Made by a program: the position numbers and the translations under genes. DNA of 64,000 nucleotides from Undaria pinnatifida (taxonomy: Eukaryota > Sar > Phaeophyceae > Laminariales > Alariaceae): contig JABAKD010000012.1 of assembly GCA_012845835.1 (NCBI GenBank), forward strand, positions 7,240,336 to 7,304,335. The letters run 5' to 3'. Positions 46,576 through 58,500 of the stretch are shown here, one piece after another. Each line of letters begins with the position of its first letter. Position 1 is the first letter of the stretch. Under the pieces are notes generated by a model. That model was given only the letters and a program-made list of their open reading frames with translations. It ran no database searches and had not been told where the DNA came from.

Positions 46576-49500
46576 TCACATATTCTTGGCGTGTGTGTGA
46601 CAGCAGAAACGTACACCCTTCGTGATGGCCTTGCTGCAGACGTAGCACACCCAGCGGAGACTTTCCGGACGATTGCAGAAGTACAGGAGCATGCCCGTCG
46701 AGTAGCGAGCATTCACGGGAGTGTCGAACTGGAAGCCCCGCTCCTGTTTAAGCCACGGCAGGCGATAGAGAGCAAAATAATAAACATGTTGCGGCTGAGA
46801 TATGCTGACCAACGGCGGGGGGTTGGGGGTGTGTGCTAATTTCACGCATAGCTGTGTTGTCGTATGAAGTCGTATGACCTTAGACCCTCGCATCCCTACT
46901 GTGCCGGGACGGAGCATATCGGGTTTTAACTGGGATGGGGTGGGGGAGCAGTGGATAGGGGGGGTGTACTAATTTCACGCACAGCCGTAGTCTGCCAGAC
47001 CATAAACCCTCGCATCCCTACAATGCCGAGATGGAGCAGTTCGGATTCTCACGGACCAGGCAGACATCGCGTGCACCAGACGCGGAGCGTCGTGAGGTGT
47101 TCGGCGGCGAGTAGAATGAAGGGCGAGCTGCATCCTACTGAGAACCATTGCCTTGCCAGGCGGACTTCCGCACCTTGTGGGTACTTTCTTGCAAAATGAA
47201 TGACAGCTTCGACTTAATTAATCTGTGTTCTGGTGTGGCCACTTCCAGAGACAGGACTGGGGATGCTATGCAACCGCCTCGTGGGGGCCCTTACCATATC
47301 AAAACTGCATGACGTCATTCCCCAAAGCTTCCCGTCACGAACACGGGGTGTAAATATGAGCTTTCGACATTTCCTCGATCTCACAACTGTATGTAGCGTA
47401 TTTGTATTTTTATAATAAAAAATGCTGATCCTACCATACAGCCATATGGTGATCAATACTTCCTGTTACAGTTTGCAATTCCCACCGCGTTTTCATATTT
47501 TTATAGGCGACTCAGCACAGGCTCCGGGTTTACTGAATGGGAAACTCGTGGGCATACTGGTGTTTACGTGGTGTTAACCCCTTTGAGACTTCGGATGCCT
47601 CGGCCACTGCTGGTTAGCGACGACGTAACATGGTGTCCGAACGACAACAATTCACAAGACTCGTACTGGACGGGCGCAGCGCTTCGTGGCCCTACTCGTA
47701 CGGCTCCGCGCTCGCGCTACTGGCAGGCACTTGAAAACATCGCAATGAATCGTCGAGTTTTGGTCGCTGTACTGTAATCAAGTAAGTCCCAAAAGGGTTA
47801 AAAGTTAACCCCTTTAGAACAGAAAAGCACCCACGTTGTGGCGAAAATATGCTTGGAGATAAAGTCCTATAATTTGTGGTGCAGACTAATAGGAGTAATA
47901 CAAGACATGCTCTCACGTGCTCCGTGACAGTAACAATTTTGCAGCGGCGACCCCGACACAACCTAGAACGCCTCCCTACGATTGTATCGGCGGGCGATGC
48001 CGTTACAACTCTGGCCTGGCTCACCTCACAGAGTTTCAGGAGAGCTGGTGCGCTATCGAACAGCGGGCGCGATATTCTCCCCCTGTTTGTGTCAGGGTGC
48101 TCGACCGCCGTCCGCATCGCCTGAACTACGGTGTCAAGCACGCCCTGAACCGCCTCGGTCGGCTGAAGAAGATTTGAACGTGAGCGAGGTGGTACCGGTA
48201 CCCCTTTGGTTGTACGGCCTTTGGCAGCAACAGCAGCAGGGCTACTACCGTCCTCGATAATGCCTTCCATATCCTCCCGTACCCTAATTTTTGCCTTGGG
48301 CAGCTCCCCTTGAGTTGTGCAATTTGCGGGAGGAACAGCGCTGTTACTGCTCTCCCCCTCGATGTCTTCCATCAAATCTCTCGCCCGAACGTCTCCCTCC
48401 CCAGAAAGCTCCCCTTTGGTGGCACAACTTGAAGAAGTAGCAGCAGGTTTACTCCCCTCGTCGTTCATGCCTTCCGTGCCTTCTATAGCTTCCGTTATCG
48501 TAACTTTTCCTTGAGGTAGCTCCCCTTTCCTTGTGCAATTCTTAGCAGCAGCAAGGTCATTGCCCTCCTCAATGATGCCTTCCATGGCGTCGCTTACCCC
48601 AACATGTTCCTCCTCAGAAAGCTCCCCTTTTGTCGTACGACTTACAGGCGCAGCAACGTTACTACTCCCCTCCTCGAAAATGCCTTCCATAGCTTCCGGG
48701 TCTTTCACGTCGCCCTCAGGAAGCTCCCCTTCGCAAACCTCCATTTCACTTGAGCCATTGCCCGTGCCCCTGTCATCAAGCACCACCGCCACCCTCAAGT
48801 CTAGGTCACCGTGGACGTTGTTTTTCGTAGGGTTAGGCACGCTAAAGCCACCTTGGGCGTTGTTTGTCGTACCCGCACCATTCCCCATTTCTGTCTTAAC
48901 GCGCGTGCCATTCTTGTCCTCTCCAGCACTTTTCACGGTTGAAATTTGGTCGTCCGTCGTCAGTTTTGCGCAGAAAATGTCTGGCGCGTCATCCATGCAG
49001 CTCCCCCGAAACAACTGCAGTGGGAAAATAAAATAAACCAAGAATACCACAAACGTGCGCGCACGCGCCCGGGGCGGTTGTACTCAGTTTGTGCATGGCA
49101 GTAGTCGTATGACCATAGCTATTAGACCCGCATCCCTAATATGCGGGGACGGAACTCGTCGAGTTTTCACCAACCAGGCAGGCAGGCAGGCAGGGGGGGT
49201 GGGGGGGCGGGAGGGGGGCGGAGAATGTAGCTGACTGTAGAAACTCGTCCAGCAGGATGCTTGATAAATGACTTCCGAAGTACGTACGTCAGCTGTTGAG
49301 TTCGATCGGTTAAGTAGTAGTCGATACTCAGCTTTGCAAGCTTGTTTCAATCGGCGGCGGCGGACGAATATTTCTGGTTTTCTCAGCCATCCCACGGTGG
49401 GGGTGCGGAAGATTCTAACAATTTTCTGAGCTCCTGACGTGAGGAGCTAGCTCAAAATCTCATCACCCGAAGCATGGCTTCAAAGGCGTTCTTTCGCGCA

Positions 49501-52500
49501 ACCTGGCCAGCACTTCTACGACGCGCTAGTCCTGAAACAAACACACGCGTAATATTATCATGCTAGCCGGTAGTTCTACACTTGGGGAGCTCGACCAATC
49601 AGAACGTCAGGAACGTGTTGAGAAACGTTTCGCCCAAAAAATGCAACCTCTGAGTCGTTTTTTGGTACCCCCCCCAACTTTTCTTTAACGAAACCACCGT
49701 TTTTGAAACCAGCACGCTCCCGACCGTATCTCCCCAAGTACGGTGTGCCCCGCGCCCCCGCGACGTCATCGTTCCATAGCCCTTTGCAAACAATAAAACA
49801 CATGAAGCTATTTTCTTTCATCGCATCCTTCCTTGTGTCGAGCAGCCATGAAACGTTCCTTCCTTGTGTCGAGCTGCCATGAAACGTTCGTGAAGGAAAA
49901 TCGCTGGATTGGGGGGGTGGCTGTCGTAGAATCAGTCCTCCACCGTGAGATGGCTCAGCCCTTGGCACCACGCGTCTAAGAATCGATCCAAAGGAGGAAC
50001 AAACACACCTTCAAAGCTAGCTCGTGTCGGGAATAGCATGGCTGGAGGAGGATCATGTCTGGCGGAGGGCGTGCCTGGTCGAGCAGACCGCTGTTGATCT
50101 TGACCAGCTTGTCGACCCCGTTCTCGACTAGCTCGTTCGCCCTCTGCCGCGACCGTCGATCATAAATGTAAAAAAAAAACAGGCAGACAACATTTAATCA
50201 CCACAAGCACTGTACACGTTTTTGATCAAACGCGAGCGTATGCCGGGCCGACCGGCAAGACAAAAATCTTGGCGAGTAAATAATCCCACCGCGAAAAAAA
50301 AAAAAAACAGAACAACATTCCGGCGAGTTTTGGGTCAAGGCGGATTAACGCCTTCACCGCTTGAAACCTTTTTTGGGGAAAAATCACATGAAGTTAGTAT
50401 AGGGGGGATAAGGGGTTAAGGAGCCTCCCTCCCACCATTCAGGAAAAAAAATGGCCAAAAAAGTGCTACTACCTCTATCGCAGCAGACGCGTGCTGCAAT
50501 AGAGGCAGCAGTTTTGGTCTGAAATATTTTCGGAATGACGGGGCTCCTTAACCCAAAATCGTCGGAAAAAAAAAAAATAATAGATCATTTTTTTTCTTGC
50601 AATGGATTTTCGTCGTGTACCTAGGCCATGGGATTTTTCATCCGGTAGCAGCGTTATTTTTCTCCTAATCAGTTTTTGCCTTAAGAGAGGCCTTGATCTC
50701 CCAAACTGAGAAAACCCCAGAAAAAAAAAAGTGGTGCACCTCTGTCGTAGCATGCTTTAGCGCTCATTCGAAACTAACTGCCTCAAGGTCACCCTAACAA
50801 GCAACAACGTGAACGATGTCGTCTACCCTGGTACCAGGGTGTTTCTTAAGGGTCCAGTTGTTGGGGCTCACGCTGCTGTACGTTGTCGGATGGTAGCAAA
50901 ACAAAAACGAAATAGCAATATTGTGACAATAAAGCAACAACACAACAACAAAAACGACAATACTCTAACAATAGCGCAACATTACTATAAACTATAATAT
51001 AACTATAACATGACAATAACACCGCAATACCCCAACAAAAACACAAAAAATGATATTGCTATAATATAACCATGACAATAACAATACTACTACAATACCT
51101 CAACAACGACACAAAAATAATATAACCATAATATAGCTATAATATAACATGCTACGGTAGGGGTGCACTGGCTCTATTCTGCCTTTCGAGGGTGGCGTCG
51201 GCGTCAGGATATCTATTCCCCTCCGAGTCGGAAAAAAAAAAAAATGAGTACAATTAAACTGAAAGGGCAACCCGATTCATAAGACAGACTAGTGATGGCC
51301 TGGGCATAAAGGATTATATACAAAAAAAACACATACCCCAAAAACAAGAATGGTGAAAACATTCGGACGATTTTGGGTTAAGAAGCCCCGTCATTCAGGA
51401 AAAAATCTAGCCGAAAAACGGTACTGGTATACCTTAGTACCTCTATCGTAGCCAGCGGCAATAATGTAAAAATAATACAGCATTACAAGGGCTTCGCATG
51501 GGTGCCGGCAGCGCTTCGACTTAATGTTCGATTCAATATTCGATATGAGAGTAAAACCATTACCATACAGCACATAGTCTACGCGCGTAGAACGTAAAGT
51601 GATGCCAAGAGATTGATATAGACAAACAGTGGACTACTTACTACTTCTGTCGTTTCCTCCGTTTCTCCGTTTCTTGGTGAATCCGATTCCGAGCTTCATA
51701 CATATATTTCGATTGGATAAATCCGAGCCCGCGCAGACTGACCCTCTAGTCTGGCCACGAAGAGACGTTTCGAGTGCGTTTCTTGACGTTTCGACTCAAT
51801 CAAGCATCCAGGGCCAGCAGAGGGATGGCCAAATGTTTGCTGCATGTTTTCTACGTAGCAACTGACAGGCGCACACTGAGCCAGCTTCTGCTACTACATG
51901 CATGATGCCATAATATAATACGCGCGATCGGAGTATCACACGCAGCTCGCAAAGATGAGTTTCGACAAAAATCGATCTCACAGCAGCTGGAGAGTGTATT
52001 TTTTTTTATAATATCTAGATCCGAGGCTCTCGCAGACCGACCGCGTCTCTGTGTGTGTATGTTCTGATCGTGGAGAGACTTGCTGACGGTATTCTAGGCG
52101 TGAAACACGGTGTCGCTGCCTTCGTCATTCAATTCCTCGAATGCTATTATAATATTATTGCTACTTGTTGCTTAGACCACTCTCGTCTGGTCGATCAAAT
52201 ATTAGTGGTACGCGATAGTACTGAATAAAGCATTTGGTAGTTGAGAATTTCAGGCTCGATCGAGTTTTAGACAAAAATTAAAACATAAAATTCCTGGTAT
52301 GGACTTTTTGTCTAATTGCTGGTCGCTCATTGGCCGGAGACCGTACATAAAGTAACCGTCATCTGGGGACTATAGGGTTCATTCCCAGAATCATAATCCA
52401 TTCACATATGTACAACTCCGACAACCCGGGGACCAACGCCCGAATGGGTAGGGGGGACCGTAACTGGACCAAGTCCGGCGGAAGGTCATCTCCCATGGCC

Positions 52501-55500
52501 AGGGGTTTTGTTAGTGGGTGAGCTTGCGCAAGTCCCACACTACCCGGAAAGATGACATTCCGGGTGGCTATCTCCACCGAAACTGACCCTCAGGGGACAG
52601 GCCGGGTCGACATACACTCGCACCCGTATACAACGGCAGCTTGCGCGGCCGGGGTTGTAACGAAGACCACTGATAGGGACAGCTTACGCTAAACCTACAA
52701 TGGGACCCGAAGGGTGCGCCAGCTAGCGTTGGGCTGCGAAAGCAACTGAGTTAAATCGACACACGACGCGTATGAAAATACGTGGAAGTGTGGTGAGCTG
52801 AAGCTTTATTTTTCCCCATCCGCCGGAGGATAAAAAAAAAAAAAAAAAAAAAAAATCCGACAACCCGGGAACGAACACGGATATATCACCAGGATTGATA
52901 CCTCCTCGCACAGTGTGGAAATCCCCAATGCCGCCGACCGGCCGATCTCTATTCGGTTGGGGTTCGTATATTATAGAGCCAGCTCCACCCGGGGACGATA
53001 CGTTCCCTTCCCCGGTCCAGGGGTCATTCCATATACCTAAAAATTAGACAAACGGGGGAAGAAAACCGAGTTCTCTCGGTTCGACACCGCCCCCCACGGT
53101 GTGGGAACCCAGTTCCATTGGCTAGAATCGCTGATTGGTTCGAGCTCGACAGCGGCCCCCGACCCTACGAGTAGTAGGAGGATGATAGAGGCTCACCAAC
53201 CGATGGGGGGCAGTTCCGTCGCACACGGGGGAGATAAGGCCCCGTCCCCGGTTCAGCGATCCTCCAAACCTCTACAGCTCCAACGACGCGGGAACTATTA
53301 TAACGATGATCTCCCGGGTCGATATACTTGCCGCACGGCGTGCCAAGCCCGACTCCATTGGCTTCTTTCGCGTGATTGGCTGGTAGGCTTTGACCCAATA
53401 GGCTCACAATTATTTCGACCGAGTCGGGTTGTCTCGCATACTTCTCGAATGCGGCAAACATTTGCAATGCGAGCGCAGTTCGATCAGTTATTTGCATGAT
53501 AGGTCGCACAAAAAAAGGGATTTTGAGCCTATATCGTATCAGGTTGGCGTGCCGAGCAAGCACGCTCAAAATGAGGATGAGAAACACTTGAACAGCAACA
53601 ACAGCATCACCAAACGCAATATAAATGTACGAATTAAAGCCATTTGTGTGCAGGATTCAGACCCCCCGCCGGTTATAAGCACAATTAATTTCAAGCAAAA
53701 ATGGGGTGTTCAAAGAAAAACGACATAATAACATGTGGAACTAAGACTGGCACGACTCGAGCATAATAGCCAACCGTGGAAAAAAGTCTGAAATTAGGTC
53801 GAAACCGTGCGTATTTGACTCACTGGTAATGGTCGAATAATCATGGAATACTTGCTGTGCCCGAATAATCACCTCTTTGTCGCTTATGCGGCACCGAAAA
53901 AAATCGCTGAAAATTCCGATTTCATTCGCTTATCGGGTCAGAAACCTAACTATGCTCGCTAATATTTTCGCGGGTTTTCTTGCATACTACTCCGCAGGGC
54001 AAAAAATTGCCATGCGGCCGCAATTTGTACCAAACGCACGACCTCGGGATGAATCTATGCAGTTGGTGCCCAGAGCGTCACGATAAAGTTATTCGGGATT
54101 ATAAGAAGAGCGGTCAAATCGCCATGTCCCGGCATACTAACAGCCATATATATTACCCACAACAGATAAGGGCAATGAACGCCTGCTTCGGCTTTGATAC
54201 AGGGTAATCTTGAATCGGAATATGATACCCCTTTCTTTTCTTCTCTGGATTTTCTATTCTTTTTTTTTTTCCAATTGACTTGCGTCTGACGTGCGTATGC
54301 GTAGTGATAGATACCACGAGATATTTGTGCAGAAGATCCCTATTTTTTATGATACTGCTATATCGTCGATTGCTGTGGCGCACAGGAGATATTGTCAAGA
54401 AGATTCCTATTACTGTGTATCATCGGTGAATTCCTGTCGAACGCGAGATGACATTTTCAAGAAGATCCCTTTATTATACTGTCATCAATTAATCGCTGGC
54501 GCACACGATGTACTGACCAGCAACAACAACAACAGTCAGTAGCCATTGCAATTCTTGCAACCACACAACAACGCGTTCGAAACACTACTACCTTGATAAT
54601 CACACCTACCTTTAGAAGTGCATCCACCTTTCGTTTGTGGGGATAAGTGTACATGGAATTAGTGTGGGATAGTTATTATGCGGTCCTGAAAGATGGATGG
54701 TAGATCATGGACCAATATTTACGGAACGACTCTTTGGAGCGGCGATGAAAAAGACTGACAAAACATCGTTTATCGTACTGTGATTTTTAAGAGCGACTCC
54801 GTTCATTGTGCTTGTTGTCTATTTGTTTTATGGTCTGGCCTGTTTCGCTGTGTTCTCGTACCCGGTACGCTGCAAGCATTTCACTTGCTTTATACCTTGA
54901 TTAATTGCGATTGTTTGGTTTACTCCTTCTCACAGTCTGTGAACACAAAATAATAAGTTGCATCTCTCTAGGACGAAGAATCAGCACGGACACTGGACCC
55001 GTGTAATGATGTTGTTAGGTAGGGAACGCCCCCCCTCGACGACAACGAACGCTCGAACAAACGTATTTAACCTTGAAACCCGATATCGAAAGCAACGACA
55101 CAGCAGTCAGCCGTACGATGTGCACAACAGGCCAACAGCTTCGAGGTGTGACCATAAAAAAAAGTGTGGTGGGGACGAAAGAAGAAGCCAATTTGGAAAT
55201 GATGCCAACTTGGAAAACATTTTCCCCATACCTGGTATGTTTTTTTCGTTCAAGCTCTGCATATGCCAAGATCCAAGAATAAGTCGCGCGTGTACCGGGC
55301 AAAATACAAAAATTTGCGCGCTTCTTGCTTGTCTCGCTCAGCCCCACGTACCCGATCCCAGCCAGGTGCGGTACGGATACGGCAGGGCGAAGGGCGTTTG
55401 AGCCGCCCCCAAAAGACAATGCTCGAACGAAGCTATTTGACCGAGAATTCCAGTTCCGAGAATCGCATACTGAGGCCGAGACGGAAAAAAACTCCTGACC

Positions 55501-58500
55501 GAACCCCCCAAAAAGAGTTATCATATATACTCGGAGTATATTTATATAACGAGTCATATGTATGCATTCAAAGGATTATTACGCTGTTGTAAAAACGAGC
55601 GGCCGGTGTGTCACGCAGGTTGCAAAGATGTGAGCATCGAGTATCGACCCTGATACTGTCGAACTCACAGCTGACGCATTTATAATAATTTCATGTCTTA
55701 CTTCTTCATCGGCAGCATCAGGCAGTGTTGTCGCTGCCTCCTTCAAACGCCTCATAAGCTCGCCAGCACTTTCTATCTCGCCGCCTTCAAGATCAATATC
55801 CACGCGGCTGAAAAACATGGGAGGGAGGGAGGGAGGGAGGGAGGGAGGGAGGGAGGGAGGGAGGGAGGGAGGGAGGGAGGGAGGGAGGGAGGGAGGGAGG
55901 GAGGGAGGGAGGGAGGGAGGGAGGGAGGGAGGGAGGGAGGGAGGGAGGGAGGGAGGGAGGGAGGGAGGGAGGGAGGGAGGGAGGGAGGGAGGGAGGGAGG
56001 GAGGGAGGGAGGGAGGGAGGGAGGGAGGGAGGGAGGGAGGGAGGGAGGGAGGGAGGGAGGGAGGGAGGGAGGGCGGGAGGGAGGGAGGGAGGGAGGTAGG
56101 CAGGGAGGGGGGGTGAAGAGGAAAGGGGGGGGGTACTCATTTCATGAGATAGCCGTAGTCGTATGACCGCCGATCCTCGCGTCCCTACAATTCGGAGGGT
56201 GCGGACGTCGATTTCTTTCGAGGAGAAAATCCAGTTGTTGGGGGACAGTAATCGACGGAGGACCGTGTTAAAGTTTACGATGTGAGAGCATGCGGTTATT
56301 CATCTCCAGTCCTCGCAACACATTTGGCGTGGGCCAGTCAGTAGTCCAGTCCGCGCAGGTTGCACGACGCACATCGGGGCGTTTAGTGTCCAGCAGTCCG
56401 TGTATGCCATATGCTATTGATTGTCTAACGGAAGCCAAACTGGCGGAGAACTTTAACGCCTTCGAAGGGTCGGCAGCTCCCGTGCAGAAGATTTTCATCG
56501 GTAACGCCATCGAGAGCCAACGGGGACGGAAACACGAGGCACATCCGATCCATATTTTTCCGACCGAACTGCCGGCCTACCGATCTCTTGTATGTAATCC
56601 AGACTATAAGCCCGGCGACAATCGATCGTTTCTCCAAACCACCGATCCACCTGACACTTTTCCAGCAGTAAGGCAAGTCTAGGCGCTATAAGTCGGATCA
56701 CGATCGGCGTTTTCGTTTTCCCAGACGGCGGATCGCCGGCTAGACCAGACGTTTCCTCTTTATCGCTACACCGGGTACTATCACTTGCTGCTGCAATGTC
56801 TACTCGTTGGCACCAAGTCCCTTCCAATCCGGCTTGAACCCAACTCTTAGGTCCGTGACTTTCGAAACAGTGAGTGATACAGCAGCCACCGATGATAACC
56901 ACACAAGGTGGCCCCCTATAAGAGCACGCAATAACTGCCCTAATTCTCCCGCGTCAAAACAAACGGCAAATTACGCCGCTTTCGGTTTCCGAAGCGGCAT
57001 AGATTAAGCCGCTGTGGGTTCCAGAGCGGCATATTACGCCGCTTTAGCTTTCCGAAGCGGCAGAGATTACGCCGCTTTAGCTTTCCGAAGCGGCAGAGAT
57101 TACGCCGCTTTCGGTTCCCGAAGCGGCACAATCGTGTTCTTTTCGTTTTCGGACGTCGGAACGAGCTCTAGACCAGAGGTTTTCCACGAGCATCGAAGGG
57201 GGTCCTCGGGAAATACTCCAAGATAAACTTGCGAAGGTTAGACAACAGGGTTGTGTTCTGAATTTTGAAGGTAGATATTTTACCTCGCCGCATTTAGGAA
57301 ATAACAGCTTGCTGTTCAGGTTCTGCCAGCCTGTCAAATGCAAGGAGAATGCAGCTGAAAAAAACACAATCGAAAGCTGGATAGGTTTTTTAATTGGGTG
57401 ATGCACGCCGCGGTGGGATTAACCACCTAATTTCTTTTTTCTTGAGGCTCCACACATACATCACAGGAACCCTGAACTTCGCCACAAAACCCAAACTTGT
57501 GAGCAAAAAAAAGGAAAGCGCTACAGTAACATATACCAGGTACTTCGCGTAACATATACCTGTTAAATGCACTTCGTATAGTCTATGTATTTTGGGCAAA
57601 ACTAAATAACGTGCTACGTTCCCTCGGCGACCAGTCCCATGGTCCGTATACTGCCTGCCATGCATTAAATAGGCACATAAACGAATACCAATAAAATGAT
57701 ATTAATAGTGTAAAAACACTATCCCAGCAATATTGGGGTAGTTTTTCAGTCAGTAGTCGGGAAGGAGGAGCCCCGTCCATCAACATAAGAAGAAAATAGC
57801 GTGTCCGACAACTGATATAATAATGATTTAGTATCCCTATCATCGTAGAATGCGGCAACAAAGCCAAATTTCCAGGGCTGTTCACGGCTCATGACCCGAT
57901 CCGCGGGTCGGGTCAGTTTTTTTTCGGACTCTCACGGGTCGAGTCGGGTCGAGTCAGATATCGCGTGGCTTACCTTGCGGCGAGCACAAATGTGGCGAGC
58001 TTGTTCGTACCCTCTGTCGTCCCCACCCGTTCCGTCACCAAATTCTTCAGGTTGAGCATTATGCCTCTGAATTGGTTTGAAAAAACAAGGAACACGCAGA
58101 GGATTAGGATTCAAGCCCATGGTGTCAGCGTTAGCACTGAGAAGGGGTTGAAAAAAAACGAGCAAAAAAACAAATGGAAGAGTTGTTTGTGGTAGAGAGC
58201 CAAGTTTTTTACCAACTGCAAAAATTATCCCAAACCTGAAAATTTCAAGTGCGGTGAGCTACCCGATCTAAGGGTCCCTAGGAATCGAAGATGTTCGTTG
58301 ACGGTCTAGTTTTGACCCGTCAAGGCGTCTTGGGAGTTATCATACTAGTTTTAGTGGGCGGAGTTCCTTGACGGCTGCCCGTCGCGTCAGTCAGCCCAGG
58401 GGCAAGAGTGCCGTCAACCGACCTCTTCGCTAGGAACGGAACGATTTTTTAGCGCTCTTGTCTCATATCGGGTGTGATGTCATGTACCGGGTAGGTTTTG

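Noticed and set aside
47876-48260. Plus-strand frames opposite the large exon
   Set aside because: They are antisense to the 990-bp exon, whose minus-strand frame has in-phase splice sites and regular protein repeats.
55015-55557. 180-codon minus-strand frame
   Set aside because: No recognisable domain. It contains an internal tandem duplication ('gctcgaacaaacgtatttaac'/'gctcgaacgaagctatttgac'-like) and lies in an intron of the large gene.
55693-56166. Arg/Glu/Gly repeat frames and poly-Pro/Leu/Ser frames
   Set aside because: Purely the translation of the (GGGA)n microsatellite.
56971-57128. CRISPR-like palindromic repeats
   Set aside because: Units are directly tandem with constant spacers, and the context is a eukaryotic intron.
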